This document shows positions 8,807 to 16,694 of a stretch of DNA of 27,284 nucleotides, in pieces; positions within the stretch are counted from its first letter, which is position 1; every line of letters starts with the position of its first letter. This DNA comes from Oribacterium sp. (lineage in GTDB: Bacteria > Bacillota_A > Clostridia > Lachnospirales > Lachnospiraceae), in NCBI GenBank assembly GCA_017940955.1, contig JAGAXP010000083.1, forward strand, positions 1-27,284, written 5' to 3'. The notes under the pieces are model-generated. The model did no database searches. It saw nothing but the letters and a program-made list of their open reading frames with translations, and was not told where the DNA came from. The translations under genes and the position numbers were made by a program.

Positions 8807-8832
8807 TAACCGATTGGAATTCCAATCGGTTA
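8807..8832. promoter_or_regulatory. 26-bp perfect palindrome upstream of the HTH gene
   Basis: An uninterrupted palindrome centred on GGAATTCC with arms TAACCGATT and AATCGGTTA. It has no loop and no T-tract, so it does not look like a terminator. It lies 87 bases before the first HTH gene of the restriction-modification module and is a candidate operator for a dimeric regulator. Confidence 0.4.
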
Positions 8833-8919
8833 GATACAAACGCGGAAGACTTATATTTAATCCAAAGAAGTGGATTGAAAAATGCAAGACAATGAAATAT
8901 GGCAGATATGGAGGTACCA

Positions 8920-9099
8920 ATGCTGATTAAGGAGTTGAGAAAAATCACCGGACTGTCGCAGGCTGCTTTCGCAAAAAAGTTTCATATTCCTGTTGGAACG
9001 CTATCTCATTGGGAGCAGGGAGTAAGAACTCCGCCAGACTATGTGGTATATATGCTTTCACGAATTATATATTTGGAGCGAGAGCGGTATCAAAAATAA
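8920..9099 (+). CDS. Small XRE/Cro-type helix-turn-helix protein
   Basis: A 59-residue protein that is almost entirely an HTH domain: LIKELRKITGLSQAAFA, then HIPVGTLSHWEQGVRTPP, the typical recognition helix and turn of XRE or antitoxin-like regulators. The frame opens at 8899, but the ATG at 8920 has GGAGG five bases upstream. It stands at the front of the restriction-modification module and probably regulates it, or is the remnant of a toxin-antitoxin pair; no toxin gene is adjacent. The palindrome at 8807-8832 is a candidate site for it. Confidence 0.7.
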   Translation: MLIKELRKITGLSQAAFAKKFHIPVGTLSHWEQGVRTPPDYVVYMLSRIIYLERERYQK

Positions 9100-9116
9100 C
9101 ATAAATAGATAATATG

Positions 9117-9162
9117 AAAAACAAGACTGATTCTTGCTATAGCAAGAATCAGTCTTGTTTTT
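9117..9162. terminator. Bidirectional terminator (46-bp perfect palindrome)
   Basis: Arms of 21 bases (9117-9137, 9142-9162) flank TATA, with A5 at one end and T5 at the other. It ends the small HTH gene 18 bases upstream. Confidence 0.85.
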
Positions 9163-9183
9163 GAGATGGTTTAACTTTATAAT
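9155..9183 (+). promoter_or_regulatory. Sigma-70-type promoter for the R-M genes
   Basis: TTGTTT (9155-9160), 17 bases, TATAAT (9178-9183), 53 bases before the second HTH gene. The -35 lies inside the right arm of the terminator palindrome. Confidence 0.5.
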
Positions 9184-9235
9184 GTGATATATAACAAAAC
9201 GACATACAAGATGTGGATACAAGAAAGATAATAAT

Positions 9236-9454
9236 ATGAGCATTAGTTATAAAAAGCTTTGGAAATTATTAATAGATAAAGATATGTTAAAAAAAGATCT
9301 CCAAAGGGAGGCCGGAATTAGTTGGGCATCTGTGACCAAGATGTCAAAGGGTGAAGTGGTTGGTACAGAAATACTGATGAAAGTATGTAAAACGCTTCAT
9401 TGTGACATTGGCGATATAGTTGAATTTATAGAAGATAAGAATATAGATAATTGA
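9236..9454 (+). CDS. XRE-family (HTH_26-like) regulator linked to the R-M system
   Basis: A 72-residue Cro/C1-type regulator: SYKKLWKLLIDKDMLKKDL, then REAGISWASVTKMSKGE, then ILMKVCKTLHCDIGDIVEF. This is the compact class often found directly upstream of methyltransferase genes in Firmicutes, where it times expression of the methylase and endonuclease. The stop (TGA 9452-9454) overlaps a TTG at 9451 that could start the methyltransferase, so the two genes are coupled or nearly so. A TTGTTT-17-TATAAT promoter lies upstream. The ribosome binding site is weak (AAGAAAG). Confidence 0.82.
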   Translation: MSISYKKLWKLLIDKDMLKKDLQREAGISWASVTKMSKGEVVGTEILMKVCKTLHCDIGDIVEFIEDKNIDN

Positions 9455-9468
9455 AAGAGTTGAAATAT

Positions 9469-10971
9469 ATGAGTTTACTTGAGTACACAAAGAATCAAAC
9501 AAAAGTTTTTTTGGATAGTATGCCAAAGAGCTTAAGGAAGAAGAAGGGTCAGTTTTTCACATCCATCGAAACTGCCGAATTTATGGCCGGAATGTTTGAC
9601 ATTTCGAAGTGCGGAGATGCAGTCTCTGTTTTGGACCCCGGAGCAGGAACAGGAATTCTATCTATAGCATTTGCGGACAGATTATTGAAAGAGCGACACG
9701 ATGTTTTTTTGAAGATAACGTGTTATGAAACAGACGTAGATGTTTTGCCGATATTAAAGAATAATCTTGATTATCTTCAAACTAGTAATAGTGATAGGGT
9801 AAGTTACCGTATTGTTGAAGATGATTATATTCTTTCACAGTGTAATGATTTTCAAGGAAATCTATTGGCGTCAGATAATCCTAAAAAATATGATTTTATA
9901 ATAGGCAATCCTCCATATCTAAGAGTAATGAGAGATAATCCGGCTGCATTAGCTATGCCGCAAGTGGTTCACGGGGCACCTAATCTATATTTTTTATTTG
10001 CCTCCATGTCCCTTTTTAACTTAAAGGATGGTGCGGAAATGGTATATATCATTCCCCGCAGCTGGACATCAGGAGCATATTTTAAGGCATTTAGAGAGTA
10101 TCTTTTAAATAACGGAAAGATAGAAAATATCCACTTGTTTGTGAGTAGAGATAAGGTATTTAATGCAGAACAGGTTCTACAGGAAACAATGATTGTAAAG
10201 ATAAAAAAGACTGCTGTAAAGCCGGAAAACGTGTTGATTACATCAACTAATAGTAGCTCTGATTTTGATAATATTTCTGAATTGACTGTTCCATATGATG
10301 CAGTAGTTTCTGGTGATGAATTGTATGTATATCTTCCTACTAATGAGTATGATATAAATGTGATAAAGAAAATAAATATGTACCATTCAACTATGCCGGA
10401 TGAAGGATTAAAAATGAAGACCGGTATTGTTGTAGATTTTCGTCAATGGGAAGAATTGAGAAAAGAACCAGGCGAAAACATTTTGCCACTTTTTTACAGT
10501 CAACATATTCGTGACGGTAGGGTAAATCACCAACCGTCAGGAAAAGAATATGATTGGATTATTGATGAAAAGCCGGGGTTAATCCAAAAGAATAAGAACT
10601 ATGTTTTTATTAAGAGATTTACAGCTAAAGAGGAACGTCGTAGGTTGCAGTGTGGCATTTACTCGCCGTCCGATTTTAAAGAATACGAGTATATAGGGAC
10701 TCAAAACAAGATTAATTTTGTAGATAAAACAGATGGAACTGAAATGGATTCACAAACAACTTATGGAATATATGCATTGTTGAATTCTACTCTGTTTGAT
10801 ATGTACTACAGAATATTAAATGGCAGTACGCAAGTTAATAGCACAGAAATTAACAATATCCCAATACCTCCTGTTAAATTAATAAGGGAAATAGGAGAGC
10901 AGGTGTTACAGTCAAGAGATCTGTCGACAGATAATTGTGATCGCATTATTTCGGAGGTTGCATATGCCTAA
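9469..10971 (+). CDS. Type II N6-adenine DNA methyltransferase (BsuBI/PstI-like)
   Basis: The enzyme transfers a methyl group from S-adenosylmethionine to adenine. It has about 500 residues: GQFFTS near 27-32, the SAM-binding LDPGAGTG at 55-62, and the catalytic NPPY at 147-150, in the order of gamma-class or Eco57I-like N6-adenine methylases. The C-terminal half would carry target recognition. ATG 9469 has AAGAG nine bases upstream; TTG 9451, overlapping the regulator, is the alternative. The methylase overlaps the endonuclease gene by 8 bases. Because the endonuclease resembles BsuBI/PstI, the expected target is CTGCAG. The gene is visibly more AT-rich than the flanking cobalamin genes, which suggests transfer. 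Confidence 0.9.
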   Translation: MSLLEYTKNQTKVFLDSMPKSLRKKKGQFFTSIETAEFMAGMFDISKCGDAVSVLDPGAGTGILSIAFADRLLKERHDVFLKITCYETDVDVLPILKNNLDYLQTSNSDRVSYRIVEDDYILSQCNDFQGNLLASDNPKKYDFIIGNPPYLRVMRDNPAALAMPQVVHGAPNLYFLFASMSLFNLKDGAEMVYIIPRSWTSGAYFKAFREYLLNNGKIENIHLFVSRDKVFNAEQVLQETMIVKIKKTAVKPENVLITSTNSSSDFDNISELTVPYDAVVSGDELYVYLPTNEYDINVIKKINMYHSTMPDEGLKMKTGIVVDFRQWEELRKEPGENILPLFYSQHIRDGRVNHQPSGKEYDWIIDEKPGLIQKNKNYVFIKRFTAKEERRRLQCGIYSPSDFKEYEYIGTQNKINFVDKTDGTEMDSQTTYGIYALLNSTLFDMYYRILNGSTQVNSTEINNIPIPPVKLIREIGEQVLQSRDLSTDNCDRIISEVAYA

Positions 10972-11881
10972 AATAGAAGAAGCAAAAAAGTTTCTAAATG
11001 ACATTGGAATGCCTAAATCCCAACAGTCAGATCTGTGCGCTTTAACTATACTGGCAATGGCTGACATTAAACCAAACGATGAATGGAAGAATGCAACAAA
11101 TACGTGGATTCGTATTCATGATATTATTGCATTTGTGAATCTGCATTATGGGACAACTTATGCAGAAAACAGCAGGGAAACTTTTAGAAAGAGTGCATTG
11201 CATAATTTCAGGACAGCTGCATTGATCGAAGATAATGGGGAGTCGACTAACAGTCCAAATTATAGGTATAGGATAACGGCGGAAACATTAAAGGTTATAA
11301 GTGGTATTGGGGCAAATCAAGAAACGGAAAGTATAAAACGTTTTTTAGCATATCATAAAAGACTTGTGGATTTATATTCTTCGAAAAAGAAAATGACCAT
11401 GATGCCTGTTAGAATAAATGGGGCGGAGTTACTTTTTTCATCAGGTAAGCATAATGAATTACAGAAAGCAATAATTGAAGAATTTGCACCACGATTTGCA
11501 CCCAATTCAGAGTGTCTTTATGTTGGAGATACAATTCAAAAAGATTTAGTTAAGAATGTTGAAAAACTGAAAGAGTTGGGATTTGAGATTACACTGCATG
11601 ATAAAATGCCGGATGTTGTCCTATATAGAGAAGAATGTGATTGGATTTATTTTATAGAGTCGGTAACTTCTGTTGGACCTATGGATCCGAAAAGGATAAT
11701 TGAAATTTCTGATATGACATCAAAGGTGTCATCTGGGAAGATTTTCGTTACGGCCTTTTTGGATTTTGCAACATTTAAAAAGTTTGCAGATTCTTTGGCT
11801 TGGGATACTGAGGTTTGGATTGCAGATGTGCCTGATCATATGATTCATTTTAATGGTGATAAATTTATGGGACCAAGATAA
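10964..11881 (+). CDS. BsuBI/PstI-family type II restriction endonuclease
   Basis: A 305-residue protein with the layout of the BsuBI/PstI endonucleases: an N-terminal helical DNA-binding part and a C-terminal nuclease part. Near the C-terminus are YVGDT (186-190), the acidic MPDVVLY (215-221) and FIESVTSVGPMDPKR (230-244), which fits a PD-(D/E)XK-type site using Asp217, Glu232 and nearby residues. Predicted cleavage is at CTGCAG, by family only. The ATG at 10964 is chosen over 10937 because TCGGAGG lies upstream with good spacing and MPKIEEAKKF is a natural start. The 8-base overlap with the methylase suggests coupled translation. At least four CTGCAG sites occur in this window (4921, 5377, 13090, 27200), so the methylase would have to protect them. 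Confidence 0.88.
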   Translation: MPKIEEAKKFLNDIGMPKSQQSDLCALTILAMADIKPNDEWKNATNTWIRIHDIIAFVNLHYGTTYAENSRETFRKSALHNFRTAALIEDNGESTNSPNYRYRITAETLKVISGIGANQETESIKRFLAYHKRLVDLYSSKKKMTMMPVRINGAELLFSSGKHNELQKAIIEEFAPRFAPNSECLYVGDTIQKDLVKNVEKLKELGFEITLHDKMPDVVLYREECDWIYFIESVTSVGPMDPKRIIEISDMTSKVSSGKIFVTAFLDFATFKKFADSLAWDTEVWIADVPDHMIHFNGDKFMGPR

Positions 11882-11885
11882 GACT

Positions 11886-12050
11886 ATGAGTATTGCCGAA
11901 AATGAGATAAATCAATTAAAGAAAAAGATATCGGAATTGGAAAATGAAAACCGGCTTTTGAAGGATCGACTTTCAGAAGCCGGAATTTCGTATGCAGATA
12001 TAATCAATGTTGAAGACTTTTATAAATCAGAGAAGTATGATCCAGAATGA
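11886..12050 (+). CDS. Small coiled-coil protein downstream of the endonuclease
   Basis: A 54-residue ORF starting four bases after the endonuclease stop. Residues 5-33 form a clear heptad-patterned helix (NQLKKKISELENENRLLKD), followed by LSEAGISYADII and an acidic tail. Such a coiled coil plus AGIxY segment resembles the N-terminus of larger helicase-type or conflict-system proteins, so it may be the surviving front of a longer gene. It could equally be a genuine small accessory of the R-M module. The ribosome binding site is weak; the frame also opens at 11853 inside the endonuclease gene. Confidence 0.5.
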   Translation: MSIAENEINQLKKKISELENENRLLKDRLSEAGISYADIINVEDFYKSEKYDPE

Positions 12051-12080
12051 AGATGTAGACAGGCTTATCGATATTCTTTG

Positions 12081-12212
12081 ATGGAGTATTGTCAGGCACA
12101 TCTTATTAATGAAAATGGTGTTAGTCGTCAAATGGTGTGTGCTTGTAACACCATGAAAATATACAGAAAGACGGGTTTATCCATCGGAAGATCCGATTTC
12201 AAGTTTGTATAA
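12081..12212 (+). CDS. Possible 43-residue ORF, unrecognised
   Basis: Between the coiled-coil gene and cobD there are 186 bases with one small open frame from ATG 12081 to TAA 12210-12212. It contains two cysteines in VCACN and ends RSDFKFV. No good ribosome binding site is seen and no family is recognised; it may be a remnant of a gene lost when the R-M module inserted. Confidence 0.2.
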   Translation: MEYCQAHLINENGVSRQMVCACNTMKIYRKTGLSIGRSDFKFV

Positions 12213-12236
12213 TAAACTACATTTGGGAGATTATAG

Positions 12237-13421
12237 TTGAATTACAATCATGGCGGAGACATATACGGAAATAAGGTGATACTGGATTTCTCTGTGAATA
12301 TCAATCCTCTGGGGATGCCTGATAGTGCGAAGGAAGCTGCCATAAAGGGAGTGGAGCTAAGCACCGGGTATCCCGATTGGAACCAGAGAGAACTTGGGGA
12401 AGCATTATCGAAATATCTCGATGTACCTGGAGAAGATATACTTTTTGGCAACGGGGCTTCGGATCTGATCTATCGACTTATGATGGTGCTTAAGCCGAAG
12501 GAGGCTTTGATCCCGGCACCATCATTTTCTGAATACAGATCAGCGGCGGAAAAGGCCGGTGCAAAGGTTCTGGACTATATTCTAAGAGAAGAGGATTCCT
12601 TTAGCTTTACAGATGATACAGTGGCTACCTTTGTTGATAGAATAGAGCACCTGGCAGCAGGGTCTGCCGTTTTTTTGTGTAACCCGAATAACCCTGACGG
12701 AAGTATCATTCTGAAGGACAAGTTGATACAGATAAGTGAAGCGTGCGAGAAGCGTTCTGTTTGGCTTATAGTGGATGAGTGCTTTCTGTCGTTTTGCGGG
12801 AAAGAAAATGAACTCACCATGCTTCGAAGAATCGCTGATTCCGGCCCGGGTTTGAGGAACGTAATATCAAATATAAAACCCACCGGTTTCAGTGGGATTA
12901 AAGATGTAGAAACTGATACAACAGAAAATATAGAAACACATTGGGTGGTTCTCCGTGCCTTCACTAAAATATTCGGAATGCCGGGGCTTAGGCTTGGTTA
13001 TATAGTGACGGAAAACCACGGTCTTATCCGGGCAGTCAGGGAAACCATGACCCCTTGGGAGATCAATGTTCCCGCACAAATGGCAGGAGCTGCAGCCTTG
13101 AAGGACGAGAGTTTTATTGAGAAGACCAGACGTACTATAGTTCAGGAAAGAAAATATCTGATATCTGAGATACAGAAGAACGGACTTGCGGAAAAGATTT
13201 ACAACCCGGATTCCGAAGCAAATTTCATATTGTTCAGAGTTTCGAAGAAAGATATAAACCTGAAAGAGAGGCTTCTTGAAAAAGGAATCCTGATACGTTC
13301 CTGCGAGGACTTTGTGGGGATTGATGAGAGATACTTCAGAATATGTGTGAGGACTCACGAGGAAAATATTGAACTAATAAGTGAGTGGAAGGCTGTAAGC
13401 TCAAAGCAGGTACTGATTTAA
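12237..13421 (+). CDS. cobD: L-threonine-O-3-phosphate decarboxylase (CobD, class I/II aminotransferase fold)
   Basis: This PLP enzyme makes (R)-1-amino-2-propanol O-2-phosphate, the linker that CbiB attaches. It begins MNYNHGGDIY, as CobD proteins do, with NINPLG (21-26), GNGASDLIY (71-79), CNPNNPDG (148-155), DECFLSF (180-186) and the PLP lysine Lys244 in AFTKIFGMPGLRLGY. The start is TTG at 12237 with GGGAG seven bases upstream. The 394 residues exceed the usual 360 or so; a polar insert at about 202-235 sits just before the PLP lysine segment. The gene overlaps cbiP by 37 bases if cbiP starts at its first GTG. HisC is the closest alternative, but the cobalamin neighbours favour CobD. Confidence 0.9.
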   Translation: MNYNHGGDIYGNKVILDFSVNINPLGMPDSAKEAAIKGVELSTGYPDWNQRELGEALSKYLDVPGEDILFGNGASDLIYRLMMVLKPKEALIPAPSFSEYRSAAEKAGAKVLDYILREEDSFSFTDDTVATFVDRIEHLAAGSAVFLCNPNNPDGSIILKDKLIQISEACEKRSVWLIVDECFLSFCGKENELTMLRRIADSGPGLRNVISNIKPTGFSGIKDVETDTTENIETHWVVLRAFTKIFGMPGLRLGYIVTENHGLIRAVRETMTPWEINVPAQMAGAAALKDESFIEKTRRTIVQERKYLISEIQKNGLAEKIYNPDSEANFILFRVSKKDINLKERLLEKGILIRSCEDFVGIDERYFRICVRTHEENIELISEWKAVSSKQVLI

Positions 13422-15133
13422 AATGGGTCAAACCGGATAAAGTGTTGAAAGGTAGAGCGGATTTGGAACAGAAAATAAGAAAAGCCAAAGCGATCATGAT
13501 ACAGGGAACCATGTCCAATGCCGGAAAAAGTCTCATTGCGGCAGGACTTTGTCGTATCTTCAGGCAGGATGGGTACAGAGTTGCGCCCTTTAAATCTCAG
13601 AATATGGCTCTTAACAGCTTCATAACCGATGAAGGCCTCGAGATGGGAAGAGCTCAGGTGGTTCAGGCGGAGGCAGCAGGTGTTAAGCCATCGGTTTTAA
13701 TGAATCCGATTCTTTTGAAGCCTACAACAGATGTCGGTTCTCAGGTCATTATTAATGGAAAAGTCAGCAGCAACATGACCGCAAGGGAATATTACAGGCA
13801 TAAAAAAGTTCTCATACCTGTTGTGAAAGAAGCCTATGAAAAGCTGGCTTCGGAGTATGACATAATCGTAATAGAGGGAGCCGGAAGTCCCGCGGAGATA
13901 AACCTTCGGAACGATGATATCGTAAATATGGGCATGGCGGAGCTTGCGGATGCGCCGGTTTTGCTGGTAGGTGATATCGACAGGGGCGGAGTATTTGCGC
14001 AGCTCTACGGAACCATAGCGCTGCTTGAAGAGCAGGAGCAGGCGCGTATAAAGGGGCTTATCATCAACAAATTCCGCGGAGATAAGACTATACTTGATCC
14101 GGGTCTCGATATCCTGAAGGAAAAAACCGGTAAGGAAGTTCTGGGAGTGGTGCCTTACATGGATGTGATGATAGATGATGAGGACTCGCTGTCGGAAAGG
14201 CTGAATGTAAAAAGGCGTCCAATTACAGCTTCAAAAACCGGTGGAAACAGAGAATCGTGTAATAAACGTGATAAGGCGCTGAGAGCCGTTGGTAATTGTT
14301 ATGATGATATAGAATCATATATCAGTGATACCTTTATCGATATCGCTGTTATCCGCCTGCCCCGCATCAGTAATTTCACGGACTTCACGGCGCTTTCTAT
14401 GGAACCGGGAGTTTCTCTCAGATATGTTTCAAATGTGAGAGAACTCGGAGAGCCTGATGTGATCATTATCCCCGGAACGAAAAGTACCATCAGAGATATG
14501 GAGTGGCTGAGAGCCACGGGGCTTGAGGCAAAGCTGATGCAGAAGCACCATGCAGGCAAACTTATCATAGGAATCTGCGGTGGCTATCAGATGCTTGGGG
14601 AGCGGATCATTGATGAAAAGGGTGCGGAGACCGGCTTCGGAACTGAGACGAAAGGTCTCGGATTACTGCCGGTAGTCACAGAGTTTGCCGATGAAAAGAC
14701 CAGAACCAGAGTGACATTTGAACTTCAGGGCTTAGGTGGATCGTTCGAGACATTAAACGGAAAAACAGTCAGCGGCTATGAAATCCATATGGGAAAAACC
14801 GGAGATATTGCGGCATCAAATGATTTAAGCGTTGATGCATTAAAGAATGAGCAGACAGAGACCACTGAGAAAGAACAGGATTTCGGGAATTGCCTTTTTA
14901 CATGTCGCGACAATGTTTTAGGCACATATGTTCATGGCTTCTTTGATTCTGATGAACTCCGAAAGGCATTTCTGGATATACTTTACAGAAAGAAGGGAAT
15001 CAATCCCGACAAAATCGAAATATCAGAGCGAAGCTATAGGGAGTTCAAGGAGGAACAGTACGACAAACTTGCTGCAATTTTGAGAGATTCATTGGATATG
15101 GAGAAGATATATAGTATGATTCTAGAAAGTTAA
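13385..15133 (+). CDS. cbiP: Cobyric acid synthase (glutamine-hydrolysing)
   Basis: CbiP (CobQ) amidates adenosylcobyrinate a,c-diamide at b, d, e and g. The synthetase half has the modified P-loop MIQGTMSNAGKS (38-49), FKSQNMALNS (69-78) and EGAGSPAEINL (164-174). The amidotransferase half has Cys398 in GICGGYQMLG, GYEIHMG (464-470) and His517 in TYVHGFF. The length of 582 exceeds the usual 500 or so because of inserts at about 278-312 and 471-500. The start is uncertain: GTG 13385 overlaps cobD; TTG 13445, TTG 13463 and ATG 13496 are alternatives, and the family core needs only about residue 35 onward. Confidence 0.92.
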   Translation: MEGCKLKAGTDLKWVKPDKVLKGRADLEQKIRKAKAIMIQGTMSNAGKSLIAAGLCRIFRQDGYRVAPFKSQNMALNSFITDEGLEMGRAQVVQAEAAGVKPSVLMNPILLKPTTDVGSQVIINGKVSSNMTAREYYRHKKVLIPVVKEAYEKLASEYDIIVIEGAGSPAEINLRNDDIVNMGMAELADAPVLLVGDIDRGGVFAQLYGTIALLEEQEQARIKGLIINKFRGDKTILDPGLDILKEKTGKEVLGVVPYMDVMIDDEDSLSERLNVKRRPITASKTGGNRESCNKRDKALRAVGNCYDDIESYISDTFIDIAVIRLPRISNFTDFTALSMEPGVSLRYVSNVRELGEPDVIIIPGTKSTIRDMEWLRATGLEAKLMQKHHAGKLIIGICGGYQMLGERIIDEKGAETGFGTETKGLGLLPVVTEFADEKTRTRVTFELQGLGGSFETLNGKTVSGYEIHMGKTGDIAASNDLSVDALKNEQTETTEKEQDFGNCLFTCRDNVLGTYVHGFFDSDELRKAFLDILYRKKGINPDKIEISERSYREFKEEQYDKLAAILRDSLDMEKIYSMILES

Positions 15134-15240
15134 AGTTTTAAAACAAATATGATTTGAGACTTGAAGAGTCATTTTAGTATATGAAGATAACTGAATGGCA
15201 TCATAGCGGTGATCAATAGAAATTGACTGAAGGTTTACAG

Positions 15241-15843
15241 ATGGTTCACATTTATCATGGTAATGGAAAGGGAAAAACCAGTGCGGCGGTAGGAGCAGCC
15301 GTCAGGGCGGCAGGACACAACATTCCTGTGGTATTCTGTCAGTTCCTTAAGGACGGTATGTCCGGAGAGATCAGTATACTTGAGAAGATACCGGGTATAC
15401 TGGTTCTTTTTCCTGAGCATTTTTACGGTTGGACCTCAAATATGACATCGGAAGAACTCGCTGCCACAAGAAAAGACTGTGACGAGATGTTCGGTAAGGC
15501 TATCAGAACCATGACCATGATCCTGCAAAATCAGCCAAAGGCACTGAAAGCCTTTGAGGAAAGAAGAAAAAAATCCGGAATCATAACCAGGGAAGAGCAC
15601 AGACCGGATATAGTGGCTCTTTTTGTGTTTGATGAGATTCTTGATGCCGTAAACAAAGAACTTCTGGATCAGGACATGCTGACAAGGTTTCTTCTTCAGC
15701 TTCCCGAGTATGTGGAAGTGATCCTGACGGGGCGTAACCCGGATATCACCATTCTGTCCATGGCGGATTATGTGACGAATATGGTAAAGGACAGGCATCC
15801 TTATGATGACGGGATTAAGGCAAGAGTCGGGGTAGAGAAATAA
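15241..15843 (+). CDS. cobO: Cob(I)yrinic acid a,c-diamide adenosyltransferase
   Basis: This BtuR/CobA/CobO-type enzyme transfers the 5'-deoxyadenosyl group from ATP to reduced corrinoid. From ATG 15241 it is 200 residues, with HGNGKGKTSAAVG at 6-18 as the unusual P-loop of the family, VFCQFLKDG at 31-39, LFVFDEI near 127-133 and ILTGRNPD near 158-165. GAAGG lies seven bases before this ATG. An in-frame TTG at 15223 lacks a clear site. The gene follows cbiP by about 100 bases and precedes cbiC by 14, so it is co-transcribed with both. Other adenosyltransferase families (PduO, EutT) lack this P-loop pattern. Confidence 0.93.
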   Translation: MVHIYHGNGKGKTSAAVGAAVRAAGHNIPVVFCQFLKDGMSGEISILEKIPGILVLFPEHFYGWTSNMTSEELAATRKDCDEMFGKAIRTMTMILQNQPKALKAFEERRKKSGIITREEHRPDIVALFVFDEILDAVNKELLDQDMLTRFLLQLPEYVEVILTGRNPDITILSMADYVTNMVKDRHPYDDGIKARVGVEK

Positions 15844-15857
15844 AAGGCGGAGAGATT

Positions 15858-16589
15858 TTGGAGTACAAATATCCTTATAATAAAGATTTGGATAATAGTA
15901 ATTCCGAAAAAAATGACTTTAAGATGATTAAGTTTGAACACGTTGAACCAAGGGACATAGAACGACGGAGCATGGAAATCATCCGGGAGGAGCTTTCCCG
16001 CAGGGGTGTCAGGCTCCCTGAGACGGAGGCACCGGTGATAGAGAGGTGTATCCATACCTCCGCGGATTTTGATTATTATGAAAATCTGGTTTTCTCCGCT
16101 AATGCAGTAGAGCGGATGAGAGCTGCTCTTTCGGCGGGAGCAACTATAGTGACTGACACTGAGATGGCAAAGGCCGGCATCAGTAAGGTGGTCACGGTAA
16201 AACACGGTTGTGAGCTTCGATGTTTCATGTCGGACACGGAGGTGGCTTCTGAAGCTAAGAAGAGAGGTGTCACAAGAGCCACTGTCAGTATGGAAAAAGC
16301 GGCGATACTTTCAAAGCAGTTTCCAAACATAATTTTCGCCATTGGCAATGCTCCAACAGCTTTAATAGAATTAGAGCGGCTCATACGTGAGGAAAATCTG
16401 AGACCTGCGGGTATCATCGCCGTTCCCGTTGGCTTCGTAAATGTGGTGGAAGCAAAGGAACTGATCTGGGAGCTCAGAAATTCCGAAGAATATAAAGATA
16501 TTCCTTTGATAGTTGCAAGAGGTCGAAAAGGCGGCTCAAACATTGCAGCAGCAATAGTAAATTCTCTACTGTACGGAATCGCTGATTGA
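15858..16589 (+). CDS. cbiC: Cobalt-precorrin-8 methylmutase
   Basis: CbiC moves the C-11 methyl group to C-12, giving cobyrinate. Key pieces are CIHTSADFDY (64-73) with the catalytic His66, AGATIVTDTEMAKAGI (93-108), AIGNAPTALIEL, PVGFVNVVEAKE and ARGRKGGSNIAAA near the C-terminus. The start is TTG at 15858 with GGAG eight bases upstream. Some 20 extra polar residues precede the usual N-terminus, giving 243 residues against the usual 210 or so. It acts earlier than the other enzymes here but is the last gene of the cluster in this window; the genes for ring contraction and methylation are not in view and may lie upstream. Confidence 0.93.
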   Translation: MEYKYPYNKDLDNSNSEKNDFKMIKFEHVEPRDIERRSMEIIREELSRRGVRLPETEAPVIERCIHTSADFDYYENLVFSANAVERMRAALSAGATIVTDTEMAKAGISKVVTVKHGCELRCFMSDTEVASEAKKRGVTRATVSMEKAAILSKQFPNIIFAIGNAPTALIELERLIREENLRPAGIIAVPVGFVNVVEAKELIWELRNSEEYKDIPLIVARGRKGGSNIAAAIVNSLLYGIAD

Positions 16590-16648
16590 TATAAACATCA
16601 GTTATGCAAGAATTGCTAAAAAGGAAGGACAAAACGACATCGCATAAA

Positions 16649-16657
16649 TGGTACAAT
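16649..16657 (+). promoter_or_regulatory. Extended -10 promoter candidate for the AAA+ gene
   Basis: TGGTACAAT matches the extended -10 form (TG, one base, then TACAAT) 38 bases before the AAA+ start. No good -35 is seen. Confidence 0.3.
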
Positions 16658-16694
16658 GATTTGAAGATTTTTAAGTAGTATCAAGAGGTATTCC

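Noticed and set aside
12867..13358. 163-residue ORF on the minus strand
   Set aside because: It is antisense to cobD, whose motifs are clear; the translation shows no domain pattern.
16076..16543. 155-residue ORF on the minus strand
   Set aside because: It is antisense to the well-supported cbiC gene, a by-product of codon bias.
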